DNA from: Boseongicola sp. H5
GTDB taxonomy: Bacteria > Pseudomonadota > Alphaproteobacteria > Rhodobacterales > Rhodobacteraceae
DNA: 42,500 nt
Assembly: GCA_020622165.1 (NCBI GenBank)
Contig: JACNMN010000005.1
Location: forward strand, 1-42,500
Direction: 5' to 3'
In this document: piece by piece, positions 32,178-42,387 of the stretch
Numbering within the stretch: position 1 is the stretch's first letter
How the letters are laid out: each line of letters opens with the position of its first letter
Program-made: the position numbers and the translations under genes
Notes under the pieces: model-generated
What the model was told of the DNA's origin: nothing
What the model saw: the letters and a program-made list of their open reading frames with translations, nothing else
Database searches by the model: none

Positions 32178-33431
32178 TCAGCGCAGGGCCCGGCCCTTGA
32201 CGATGGCGTCCTTACCGAAGCGGTCGCGAATGGCGTCGGCGGCGCGTTCGGCCTGATAGCGCTTGGCCTGATCGGGATCGAGCAGGTTGCCCGAACGGTC
32301 GGCCTGATCCGACGGCACCAGATCGGACAGGCCGACACCGAGCAGGCGGTAGGGTCTGGTGTGATCGACGGTATCGAAAAGCCCCCGCGCAGTCCGGTAG
32401 ATACGGTCCGCCATGTGGGTTGCATCGCCCAAAGAGACCCGGCGGGTGATCTGCGTGAAATCGGCGCGTTTCAGTTTCAGCGTCACGACCCGCCCCGCGA
32501 TGGCCTTTGCCTTGGCGCGGGCGGCAACCTTTTCGGTCATGCGCCAGATATGGCCGTCGAGAATATCGGGGTCGGCGATGTCGTCGGAAAACGTGGTTTC
32601 GTTGGAAATGCTCTTGACGGCCCTGTCGCGTTTGACACGTCGGGCATCCTCGCCGCGCGACAGAAAATAAAGCCGGTCGCCCATGGTGCCGAAGCGGTCG
32701 GCCAGCGCCTTGCGATCCCATCGCCGCAGATCGGCGAATGTGCGGATCCCGGCCTTGTCGAGGGAGGCCTGGCCGGCCTGGCCAATGCCCCAGATCATGC
32801 GCACCGGTTTGTCCGACAGGAACGCCATCGTTTCGGCCTTGCCGATGATGGAGAAGCCGCTTGGTTTGTCGAGATCGGAGGCGAGCTTCGCCAGAAACTT
32901 GTTGTGCGAAAGCCCGATGGATCCGGTGATGCCGAGGTCGGCCCGCATCCGGTTGACCAGCCCGGCCAGCATCGCGGCAGGGGGTTTACCATGGAGCCGC
33001 GCGGTTCCGGTGAGGTCCATGAACGCCTCGTCAAGGGAAAGCGGTTCGATGGCGGGCGTCATCTCTTCCATCATCGCGCGGATCTGGCGCGACACCTGTG
33101 CATAGACCTCCATCCGGCCCCGCACCACGACCGCCTCGGGACAGAGCTTCAGCGCCTTGAACATCGGCATCGCGGATTTCACCCCCTTGATGCGCGCGAT
33201 GTAGCAGGCGGTGGAGACCACGCCGCGCTTGCCGCCGCCGATGATCACGGGCTTGTCGCGCAACTCCGGATTGTCGCGCTTTTCGACCGACGCGTAGAAC
33301 GCATCGCAATCCATATGGGCGATGGACAGATCGAAAAGCTCGGGATGGGAGATGATGCGCGGGCGCGCGCAGGCCGGGCAGCGGGTGCCGGTCTCGAACA
33401 TGGTCAGACAGTCGCGGCAAAGCGCGGGCAT
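32178..33431 (-). CDS. dinB: DNA polymerase IV (Y-family) with N-terminal zinc-ribbon
   Basis: The 417-residue translesion polymerase has the catalytic motifs MDCDAFYASVE (D41, D43) and LSLDEAF (132-137; D134, E135), the PMFKALKLCPE fingers region and the little-finger domain after about 290. The first 25 residues add C5-x2-C8 and C18-x2-C21, a putative zinc-ribbon not present in E. coli DinB; I recall this variant from Rhodobacterales. It acts in low-fidelity synthesis past DNA lesions. No complete LexA-type repeat (GTTC-N7-GTTC) was found upstream, only one GAAC half-site at 33459, so SOS control is not shown. Confidence 0.95.
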   Translation of the reverse strand: MPALCRDCLTMFETGTRCPACARPRIISHPELFDLSIAHMDCDAFYASVEKRDNPELRDKPVIIGGGKRGVVSTACYIARIKGVKSAMPMFKALKLCPEAVVVRGRMEVYAQVSRQIRAMMEEMTPAIEPLSLDEAFMDLTGTARLHGKPPAAMLAGLVNRMRADLGITGSIGLSHNKFLAKLASDLDKPSGFSIIGKAETMAFLSDKPVRMIWGIGQAGQASLDKAGIRTFADLRRWDRKALADRFGTMGDRLYFLSRGEDARRVKRDRAVKSISNETTFSDDIADPDILDGHIWRMTEKVAARAKAKAIAGRVVTLKLKRADFTQITRRVSLGDATHMADRIYRTARGLFDTVDHTRPYRLLGVGLSDLVPSDQADRSGNLLDPDQAKRYQAERAADAIRDRFGKDAIVKGRALR

Positions 33432-33525
33432 GATGGATCACCCTTGGCAGACGGGAAGAACATCCGATCTAGGCAAATCTCCCCTCGCAGGCCTATATAG
33501 CCGTATGAAACCCGAGGATAACACA

Positions 33526-34419
33526 ATGGATTTTGATCAACTGATTTCGGAGCTTCTTGGCGGCAATATCGTGATCCTGCTTCTAGCAGGGTTCATCATT
33601 CTTTGCATTTTCCTTGGCATTCGGATCGTTCCGCAATCCGAGCAGCATGTGGTGGAGCGCTTCGGCCGGTTGAAAGCCGTGCTGGGGCCGGGGATCAATT
33701 TCATCATCCCGTTTCTGGACCGGGTGGCCCACAAGGTCAGCGTGCTGGAGCGGCAATTGCCCAATGCGAGCCAAGACGCAATCACCTCGGACAACGTCTT
33801 GCTTCAGGTGGAAACCAGCGTGTTCTACCGGGTTCTGGAGCCTGAAAAGACCGTCTACCGGATCCGCGATGTGGATGCGGCCATTTCCACCACCGTGGCC
33901 GGGATCGTGCGTGCGGAGATTGGCAAGATGGAACTGGACGAGGTCCAGTCCAACCGGAACCAGCTGATCGAACAGATCAAATCCATGGTCGAGACGGCCG
34001 TGAACGATTGGGGGATCGAGGTTACACGCGCCGAGATACTGGATGTGGCGCTGGATCAGGCCACACGCGACGCGATGTTGCAGCAGCTGAACGCGGAACG
34101 CGCGCGGCGTGCGGCCGTGACGGAGGCCGAGGGCAAACGGCGCGCGGTGGAGCTGGCCGCCGATGCGGAGCTCTATGCCGCCCGGCAGGCGGCCGAGGCG
34201 CGCCGTGTCGAGGCAGAAGCCGAGGCCTATGCCACGGGGGTCGTGGCCGAGGCGATCGGCAAAGGCGGTCTGGAAGCGGTGCAGTACAACATCGCGCTGG
34301 AACAGGTGAAGGCGATTGCGCAGGTTGCGCAAGGCCAGGGAACACAGACGATCGTGGTGCCGGCGGATGCGGTCGATGCCTTCGGCAAGGCGTTTCAGAT
34401 GCTGAAGGGGCGCGTCTGA
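33526..34419 (+). CDS. SPFH/Band 7 (stomatin/QmcA-like) membrane protein
   Basis: The 297-residue protein has one N-terminal transmembrane helix (about 12-32, VILLLAGFIILCIFLGI) and the SPFH domain beginning IRIVPQSEQHVVERFGR, with NFIIPFLDRVAHKVSVLERQL. A long alanine/glutamate-rich coiled coil (about 195-255) follows, then a conserved C-terminal oligomerisation segment. ATG 33526 with GAGG upstream is preferred to ATG 33505. Such proteins form ring assemblies in the inner membrane and act in membrane organisation or protease control. The NfeD-like partner starts inside its stop codon, the normal pairing for this family. Confidence 0.92.
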   Translation: MDFDQLISELLGGNIVILLLAGFIILCIFLGIRIVPQSEQHVVERFGRLKAVLGPGINFIIPFLDRVAHKVSVLERQLPNASQDAITSDNVLLQVETSVFYRVLEPEKTVYRIRDVDAAISTTVAGIVRAEIGKMELDEVQSNRNQLIEQIKSMVETAVNDWGIEVTRAEILDVALDQATRDAMLQQLNAERARRAAVTEAEGKRRAVELAADAELYAARQAAEARRVEAEAEAYATGVVAEAIGKGGLEAVQYNIALEQVKAIAQVAQGQGTQTIVVPADAVDAFGKAFQMLKGRV

Positions 34420-34703
34420 TGTGGGGCGAATGGTGGGCCTGGATGGCGGCGGCCCTGATCCTCGCCGTGGGCGAGGTTCTGCTGCCGTCTTTCGTGTTGC
34501 TGGGTTTCGCCATCGGCGCGGCGGTCTTGGGCCTTATCCTGCTGGTCGGCGGGCCGCTGGCCTTGTGGCTTTCGGCGTCGATCCCGGTGATGCTGCTGGC
34601 TTTCGCAGTGACGTCGCTGATCGCGTGGCTTTTGCTGAGGCGGTTCATCGGTCTGCGTTACGGGCCGGTGAAAACCTTCGATCACGACATCAATGACAAT
34701 TGA
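34419..34703 (+). CDS. NfeD-like membrane protein, short form
   Basis: This 94-residue protein has two or three transmembrane helices (WAWMAAALILAVGEVLLPSF; an AIGAAVLGLILL stretch; VMLLAFAVTSLIAWLLL) and a short charged C-terminus. It is the short NfeD1b-like form with little or no soluble OB-fold domain. It overlaps the SPFH gene (TGATG at 34417-34421). NfeD proteins work together with the adjacent stomatin-like protein in the membrane. A 6-bp hairpin (34706-34721) follows directly. Confidence 0.88.
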   Translation: MWGEWWAWMAAALILAVGEVLLPSFVLLGFAIGAAVLGLILLVGGPLALWLSASIPVMLLAFAVTSLIAWLLLRRFIGLRYGPVKTFDHDINDN

Positions 34704-34705
34704 CG

Positions 34706-34721
34706 CCGCGCTGCCGCGCGG
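34706..34721 (+). terminator. Hairpin after the NfeD gene
   Basis: CCGCGC (34706-34711) pairs with GCGCGG (34716-34721) around TGCC, three bases after the stop codon. There is no T-run, so termination here is likely but not certain. It lies between convergent nfeD and pyrF. Confidence 0.4.
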
Positions 34722-34760
34722 GTCCTGCTGATCGGGACAACCTTCGGTGGCACCTCCGGC

Positions 34761-35477
34761 TCAGCTGTTGGGTGCCCTTGCCTGGGGCGAGTTCATTTCG
34801 GCGGTAATGGACTGTGCGGCGCCCCTTGGGTCCGCCGATTGCCAGACGGGCCGCCCCAAAACGATATGATCGGCCCCGTCCGCAATGGCCTCGGCAGGTG
34901 TCGCGACACGTTTCTGATCGCCCAGATCGGACCCGAACGGGCGGACGCCCGGCGTGACGATCAACCGGCCTGCCGCCTCCGGCAGCGCGCGGATCAGCCG
35001 GGCCTCCTGCGGCGAGGCGATGACACCGTCGGCGCCCGCGTCAAGGGCACGGCCTGCGCGGTCAACCACCAGATCCGGGATCTCGCCGGAGCGGATCAGG
35101 CAGGCATCCAGATCGGCCCGGTCAAGCGAGGTCAGCACCGTGACCGCAAGGATCTTGAGCTCCGTGCCCGAAGCGCCCTCCTTGGCGGCGCGGACCACAT
35201 GCGGGTCGCCGTGAACGGTCAGGAAATCCAGGTCGAAGCGCGCCAGCCGGCTGACCGCCGCCTCGATGGTGGCGGAGATATCGAAGAGCTTCATGTCGAG
35301 GAAGATACGCTTTCCGTGATCCTGTATCAGTTCATTGGCAAGACCCAGCCCGCCCGTTGCCAGCATGCCGAGGCCGATCTTGTAGAACCCCACCGCATCG
35401 CCGATCTCCTCGGCCAGTCTGAGGCCCGAGAGCGCATCGGGCACATCCAGGGCAACGATCAGTCTGTCATCGGTCAC
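34761..35477 (-). CDS. pyrF: Orotidine 5'-phosphate decarboxylase
   Basis: The 238-residue enzyme makes UMP from OMP, the last step of pyrimidine synthesis. It has the N-terminal LIVALDVPDA strand, the catalytic D61-x-K63-x2-D66 array in LDMKLFDI, the VTPGVRPFGSDLGDQKR phosphate loop and HIVLGRPVW near the C-terminus. The start is GTG 35477, with GGGGGACC upstream. The region upstream is not an intact gene: it holds a strong inverted repeat and a decayed regulator. Confidence 0.95.
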   Translation of the reverse strand: MTDDRLIVALDVPDALSGLRLAEEIGDAVGFYKIGLGMLATGGLGLANELIQDHGKRIFLDMKLFDISATIEAAVSRLARFDLDFLTVHGDPHVVRAAKEGASGTELKILAVTVLTSLDRADLDACLIRSGEIPDLVVDRAGRALDAGADGVIASPQEARLIRALPEAAGRLIVTPGVRPFGSDLGDQKRVATPAEAIADGADHIVLGRPVWQSADPRGAAQSITAEMNSPQARAPNS

Positions 35478-35555
35478 GATTGGTCCCCCCGTTTGGTTTC
35501 GGTCCGGTGATTACGGGCAGCGGCGGGGCCTGTCCATCGGGTTGGCCGAAAAATA

Positions 35556-35588
35556 CCCGGATCTCGGGGGTGACGGCCGAGATCCGGG
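35556..35588 (-). terminator. 12-bp inverted repeat with T-run upstream of pyrF
   Basis: CCCGGATCTCGG (35556-35567) and CCGAGATCCGGG (35577-35588) form a perfect 12-bp stem around nine bases. On the minus strand the stem is followed by TATTTTT, so it has the form of an intrinsic terminator about 80 bases ahead of the pyrF start. It could end transcription of the decayed gene upstream or attenuate pyrF. The same bases can also be read as part of a former WYL domain, so the repeat could be a coincidence of old coding sequence. Confidence 0.6.
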
Positions 35589-35589
35589 C

Positions 35590-36168
35590 CAGTTGGAAAG
35601 CCCGGCTGTGCTGAGGGCCGGGCCTTGGTGGATGCACGCGACCGGAACAGGGCCGCGCGCATCCTGAGCGAACTCCTCGATACACCTGCAGGGCTGCAAA
35701 TTCGGTGCATCTTCGGAGCCGCTACTCGGGTGCGCCTTCAGTGCCTTCATGGGACGGGCGAAGAGAGCGGAGGGTTCAATCTTTTCTGGAACCGGCGGGA
35801 GGAGATCTTCAGATCGCCCCAATCGGCCTGTGGAATGGGCATTTCGGGACGCCGGTCATCGGTGACGGAACAGGTTTGGCCGCCAAAGCCAGCGCCCCGG
35901 CCTCGGCAAAATTCAGGTCGGTCAGGCGGGCCCGGTTGTTGAACCCGAACTCTATGCCGCCCCGATTGCCCCGATGCACGATGATCGGCAGGCCCGCTTC
36001 GGTCATCGCATCGACATCGCGCAGGATGGCGCGTGGCGCGCCCTCCAGTTCCCTTGCCAATTGCTTCGAGGTCTTCCGGCCAACGGGATCTGCCGGGCCT
36101 TTGCCCTGCCCCTCCCTCGCCGATTGTCCCGCGCGGGCCTTGGCAAGCGGGCCGGTCTGGCGCAGCAT
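35590..36168 (-). pseudogene. Decayed YafY/WYL-type transcriptional regulator
   Basis: Reading the minus strand from ATG 36168, one frame gives a recognisable helix-turn-helix and linker of WYL regulators: QLARELEGAPRAILRDVDAM, then GLPIIVHRGNRGGIEF and RARLTDLNFAEAGALALA. It then runs into unrelated sequence and stops at 35809. In another frame further on, RAFQLARISAVTPEIRVF resembles the FRLDRI part of a WYL domain. The middle is missing and total length (under 200 codons) is well below the usual 230-320, so this looks like a frameshifted and shortened remnant. No other gene is seen in 35478-36174. Confidence 0.6.
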
Positions 36169-36174
36169 GTGTGG

Positions 36175-36693
36175 ATGGTGCGCAGGAAAGACGATATTCA
36201 AAGGGCATTGACCGCATTTGACGGGCGGCGCGTCGCGCCATTGAAGGATGCTGTCGGCCTGCCCCTGACCCCGGAGGCGGAGACCGCCATTCTGGATGCG
36301 TTGGCCGGGCCGGATCAGGTGGGGGCCACATGGATGGTCAAGGCGCTGGCCGAGGCCGGGCGCCTGTCGGAGGCGCAACTGGCGGAGGCCTTCGCCAATT
36401 TTCCGAAACTGACGGAGCCGGACGCGATCCTGCATCTGCTGCAATCGGTGCAATATGCGCCCGGAGCTGCGAAACCCTATCTGCCTGATTTCGTGCGATT
36501 GGCCGGGTCTGACAAGCTTTTTCTGCGGGTCTGGACCTTCGATGCCTATTGCCGGGTCGCGGCCCTGAATGGACCGATGGCGGATGTGACAGCCCGTATC
36601 GAACAGGGCCTGACAGATCGCTCCAAGGCAATGCAGGCGCGCGCCCGGGCGCTGGCGCGGGAATTTGGCGTGAAAGTGCAGCAGAAATCTTGA
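36175..36693 (+). CDS. Unknown protein, 172 residues, helical repeat-like
   Basis: I do not recognise the family. The protein looks all-helical, with Ala/Leu-rich stretches (TAILDALAGPDQVGATWMVK, AEAFANFPKLTEPDAILHLL, FDAYCRVAALNG) reminiscent of HEAT-like repeats, and a basic C-terminus. No signal peptide. ATG 36175 is assumed; no clear ribosome-binding site precedes it and the ATG lies only seven bases from the start of the divergent decayed regulator, so the 5' end may have been disturbed. Codon bias supports real coding. Its stop codon is inside the -35 of the clpB heat-shock promoter. Confidence 0.65.
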   Translation: MVRRKDDIQRALTAFDGRRVAPLKDAVGLPLTPEAETAILDALAGPDQVGATWMVKALAEAGRLSEAQLAEAFANFPKLTEPDAILHLLQSVQYAPGAAKPYLPDFVRLAGSDKLFLRVWTFDAYCRVAALNGPMADVTARIEQGLTDRSKAMQARARALAREFGVKVQQKS

Positions 36694-36717
36694 GATCGCG
36701 TCGACGATTTCCCATCT
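36689..36717 (+). promoter_or_regulatory. Sigma32 (RpoH)-type promoter of clpB
   Basis: CTTGAGA (36689-36695), a 15-base spacer and CCCATCT (36711-36717) match the heat-shock consensus (CTTGAAA, 13-15 bases, CCCCATnT) closely. It lies about 80 bases before the clpB start; the -35 overlaps the stop codon of the upstream gene. Heat-shock control of clpB is expected from the family. Confidence 0.75.
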
Positions 36718-36794
36718 AGAATTGGAGGCTTGCGACGACCCCGTGCCGCATCAGGGCGGGGCAGAGGCAGGCGCTTTTGAGAAGGAGAGACGTG

Positions 36795-39410
<2,616 letters not shown>

Positions 39411-39430
39411 ATCCCGCGGAGGCTGACAGA

Positions 39431-39465
39431 AAAGCGCCCCCCGCCGGTCAGGCGGGGGGCGCTTT
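39431..39465. terminator. Bidirectional terminator after clpB
   Basis: A perfect 15-bp stem: AAAGCGCCCCCCGCC (39431-39445), loop GGTCA, GGCGGGGGGCGCTTT (39451-39465). The A and T ends allow termination in both directions: clpB on the plus strand and the FAS1 gene on the minus strand. Confidence 0.9.
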
Positions 39466-39486
39466 CCATTATGCCTTGGTCGTAAA

Positions 39487-39996
39487 TCAGTGGGGCAGCA
39501 GAACCGCGTCGATCAGATGCACCACGCCGTTGGAGGCGATGATATCCGCAGTCGTCACGTTCACCGAGTTGTTCAGCATCACGCCACCGCCCGTGCCGTC
39601 GGCACGCAGGAAATCGCCCTGAACGGTCGGAATACGGCCGCGCTGTCCGACGATCGCTTCGGCGGGATAGCTGGCGGGCGAGACGTGATAGGTGAGGATC
39701 GAGACCAGCTGATCGCGGTTTTCCGGCCGCAGCAGGCTCTCGACGGTCCCGGCGGGCAGCGCCGCGAAAGCGTCATTCGTGGGCGCGAAAACCGTGAACG
39801 GTCCAGGCCCGGACAGCGTTTCGGCAAGACCGGCCTCGGTCACCGCGGTGACCAGTGTGGACAAATCGGGCGTGGCAACGGCCAGATCCACGATCGTGGC
39901 GGATTGCGCGCGCGCGACCGCGGGAACAAGTGCGGCACCCGCGGCGGCGGCGGTGAGTGCGACCGGAGCGGTCGTGAGGAATTGACGGCGAAGCAT
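39487..39996 (-). CDS. Fasciclin (FAS1) domain protein with Tat-type signal
   Basis: The 169-residue protein begins with MLRRQFLTTAPVALTAAAAG, a twin-arginine signal (RRQFL), cleaved near ARAQ-S. It is followed by one FAS1 domain: TIVDLAVATPDLSTLVTAV, the hallmark [28 protein letters not shown], and the C-terminal DIIASNGVVHLIDAVLLP. FAS1 domains mediate adhesion or protein-protein contacts outside the cell or in the periplasm. GGGAAGGAAAAC precedes ATG 39996. It is a paralog of the upstream gene at 40091-40573 on the same strand, but that one has a Sec signal. Confidence 0.92.
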   Translation of the reverse strand: MLRRQFLTTAPVALTAAAAGAALVPAVARAQSATIVDLAVATPDLSTLVTAVTEAGLAETLSGPGPFTVFAPTNDAFAALPAGTVESLLRPENRDQLVSILTYHVSPASYPAEAIVGQRGRIPTVQGDFLRADGTGGGVMLNNSVNVTTADIIASNGVVHLIDAVLLPH

Positions 39997-40090
39997 GGTT
40001 GTTTTCCTTCCCTGGTGTATTGAAGTTGTGTTGTGCAAATGTGGACAGCGGCACACTATGCCGCTGTCCGGTCGAGCAAGGAGATGGGCC

Positions 40091-40573
40091 TTACATCTCG
40101 GGGATGATCACCGTGTCGATCACGTGGATCACACCGTTGGAGGCTTCGATGTCGGCAGTCACGACATTGGCGCCATTCACGGTCACACCGCCTTCGGTGC
40201 CGATCGTCAGGTCACCGCCCTGAACGGTCGTCGCGGTCATGCCGTCGCTGAGATCGGTCGACATGACTGCACCCGGAACGACGTGATAGGTCAGGATTGC
40301 CACGAGCTGATCGCGGTTTTCTTCCAGAAGAAGCGTATCTACCGTGCCCTCAGGCAGCGCGGCAAACGCATCATCGGTGGGTGCGAACACAGTGAAGGGC
40401 CCTTCGCCTTTCAACGTGTCCACGAGGCCCGCCGCTTCGACGGCGGCAACAAGCGTGGTGAAGGAACCTGCGCCAACGGCGGTGTCGACGATGTCCATGG
40501 AATGGCTGTCTGCGAATGCCGGTGCGGCCAAGGCGGTTGATGCCACGAGGGCCAGCAGGGTACGTCTCATCAT
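40091..40573 (-). CDS. Fasciclin (FAS1) domain protein with Sec-type signal
   Basis: The 160-residue protein has a Sec signal peptide ([21 protein letters not shown], cut before DSHS) and a single FAS1 domain: [46 protein letters not shown], and [18 protein letters not shown] at the end. GGAG lies eight bases before ATG 40573; ATG 40588 is less likely because it lies on the ribosome-binding site. It is the better match to the secreted MPB70-like bacterial FAS1 proteins. It is probably cotranscribed with its paralog, which follows after about 95 bases. Confidence 0.92.
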   Translation of the reverse strand: MMRRTLLALVASTALAAPAFADSHSMDIVDTAVGAGSFTTLVAAVEAAGLVDTLKGEGPFTVFAPTDDAFAALPEGTVDTLLLEENRDQLVAILTYHVVPGAVMSTDLSDGMTATTVQGGDLTIGTEGGVTVNGANVVTADIEASNGVIHVIDTVIIPEM

Positions 40574-40707
40574 CTTAGTGTCTCCCATAAGATCGAACGG
40601 GTGTTGTCCCGCGCTTTGCCAGATGGAAGCGTTTCGACGCGCGGCAAGATAAGCGATCCGTTGCCGGCGGGCTTGACGAACAGGGATTCGGCCCTAAGCC
40701 GCCGTGG

Positions 40708-40736
40708 TTAACGAAATCCAGTAAAACTGATGTTAT
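40708..40736 (+). promoter_or_regulatory. Sigma70-type promoter of the glutamate-synthase-like gene, with operator-like motif
   Basis: TTAACG (40708-40713), 17 bases, TGTTAT (40731-40736). The -10 lies within GATGTTATCGGG (40729-40740), the 12 bases shared with the palindrome at 26983-27007. GTTATC occurs twice, ten bases apart (40732 and 40742). Transcription would start near 40743, giving a leader of about 85 bases. Confidence 0.45.
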
Positions 40737-40753
40737 CGGGCGTTATCTTTGGT

Positions 40754-40828
40754 GAGGCGATCAGGTCGTCTTTACTTGCCTCGGCCCCCTCGATGGGAAA
40801 GATGACCTGATGAACGCTGGAGGGGTGT
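40754..40828 (+). promoter_or_regulatory. Possible structured mRNA leader with Shine-Dalgarno sequestration
   Basis: ATCAGGTCGTC (40760-40770) can pair with GATGACCTGAT (40801-40811), enclosing a GAGGC/GCCTC stem (40754-40758 with 40778-40782 is an alternative to the outer part). CCCCTC (40786-40791) can pair with GAGGGG (40820-40825), which is the ribosome-binding site of the gene at 40829. The two pairings are not nested, so they would compete. This is read by eye and has not been folded. Confidence 0.3.
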
Positions 40829-42316
40829 ATGACCTGGTATCTTGAAGCGATGGCGCTGGCTTTCTGGCTGGTGATCGGTCTCGGCGTGCTGATCGTCCTT
40901 GTCGTGGGCGTGCTCGACCGGTTCCAGAAAAGCGACGCGATCCGGCGCAATTATCCCGTGATCGGCCGGTTCCGCGGGTTGTTCACCACCTTGGGCGAAT
41001 TCTTCCGGCAGTACTTCTTCGCGATGGACCGTGAAGAGCTTCCCTTCAACCGGGCGCAGCGGGATTGGGTGAAACACGCGGCCGAGGGCGGCAGCAACAC
41101 ACTTGCCTTCGGATCGAGCCGGAACATCAGTGTGGTGGGGACGCCGCTTTTCACACCTGACCCGTTTCCGCCGCTGGACGACCAATTCGCCAAATCCGAG
41201 CCGATGGAGATCGGGCCGCATGCCCGCATTCCCTTCATGGCTCGGTCGTTCTTCAACATTTCGGGCATGAGCTATGGTGCGATTTCGCAGCCGGCGGTTC
41301 GCGCGCTGAGCCGTGGCGCGCGCGAGGCGGGCATGTGGATGAACACGGGCGAGGGCGGTCTGTCGCCCTATCATCTGGAAGGCGGGGCCGACATCGTCTT
41401 TCAGATCGGCACCGCCAAATACGGGGTGCGGGATGCGGACGGAAATCTCGACGACGAGAAACTGCGGGCGATTGCCGAAAAGCCCGAGGTGAAGATGTTC
41501 GAACTGAAGCTGGCGCAGGGGGCCAAGCCGGGCAAGGGCGGCATTCTGCCCGCCGCGAAGATCACGCCGGAGATCGCCGAGATCCGCGGCATCAGCGCCG
41601 GGCAGGACAGCCTGTCGCCGAACCGGCACAAGGAGATCCGCAACTTTGCCGATCTGCTGGATATGGTCGGCCATATTCGTGACGTCTCCGGCAAGCCTGT
41701 GGGCATAAAGACGGTCATGGGCGGTCTGGAGCCGTTCCGGGAACTGTTCGACCTGATCAACGAGCGGGGCGCGGAAACCGCGCCGGATTTCATCACCCTT
41801 GACGGAGGGGAGGGCGGCACCGGCGCCTCTCCCATGCCGCTGATGGATCTTGTGGGGATGTCGATCCGCGAGGCGCTGCCGCTTCTGACCGATCTGCGCA
41901 AAAGGGCCGGTCTGAAAGACCGCATCCGCATCGTTGCATCGGGCAAGCTGGTCAATCCGGGCGATGTGGCCTGGGCGCTGGCGGCAGGTGCGGATTTTGT
42001 AACATCGGCGCGCGGTTTCATGTTCTCGCTTGGCTGCATTCAGGCGCTCAAATGTAACAAGAACACCTGCCCGACCGGCATCACGACCCATGATCCGCGC
42101 TTTCAGGCCGGTCTGGTCGTCGAAGACAAGGACAAGCGCGTCGCAATGTACGGCAAATCCATCGTCAAGGAAGTCGAGACGATTGCCCATTCGGTCGGCG
42201 TGTCTGAGCCGCGCCTGCTGCGCCGCCGGCATGTACGGCTTGTCCAGCCGGATGGCACGTCAATCCCGATGAACGAATTGTTCCCGACAGATCGCGCGCC
42301 GCAAACAGTTTCGTGA
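40829..42316 (+). CDS. Membrane-anchored FMN-binding glutamate-synthase-family protein
   Basis: The 495-residue protein has an N-terminal transmembrane helix (about 6-30) and then a domain like the FMN/Fe-S synthase part of glutamate synthase (GltB): FFNISGMSYGAISQPAVRALSRGA, MNTGEGGLSPYH, QGAKPGKGGILP, the FMN-site strand FITLDGGEGGTGASP, ADFVTSARGFMFSLGCIQALKC and the Cys motif C-x5-C-x4-C (C in LGCIQALKCNKNTCP). The amidotransferase domain of GltB is absent, so it is not by itself a glutamate synthase; stand-alone members have uncertain roles. GGAGGGG precedes ATG 40829. The next gene is msrP. Confidence 0.88.
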   Translation: MTWYLEAMALAFWLVIGLGVLIVLVVGVLDRFQKSDAIRRNYPVIGRFRGLFTTLGEFFRQYFFAMDREELPFNRAQRDWVKHAAEGGSNTLAFGSSRNISVVGTPLFTPDPFPPLDDQFAKSEPMEIGPHARIPFMARSFFNISGMSYGAISQPAVRALSRGAREAGMWMNTGEGGLSPYHLEGGADIVFQIGTAKYGVRDADGNLDDEKLRAIAEKPEVKMFELKLAQGAKPGKGGILPAAKITPEIAEIRGISAGQDSLSPNRHKEIRNFADLLDMVGHIRDVSGKPVGIKTVMGGLEPFRELFDLINERGAETAPDFITLDGGEGGTGASPMPLMDLVGMSIREALPLLTDLRKRAGLKDRIRIVASGKLVNPGDVAWALAAGADFVTSARGFMFSLGCIQALKCNKNTCPTGITTHDPRFQAGLVVEDKDKRVAMYGKSIVKEVETIAHSVGVSEPRLLRRRHVRLVQPDGTSIPMNELFPTDRAPQTVS

Positions 42317-42387
42317 GGTCGCATGCTTTGGCTTGGGCGCGCCCCATCTTTTAGGGCAGTGTGCCGCCAAACAAGACGGAGACTGAC

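Noticed and set aside
33432-33480. SOS box upstream of dinB
   Set aside because: Only one GAAC half-site (33459) is visible; the spaced second half is missing.
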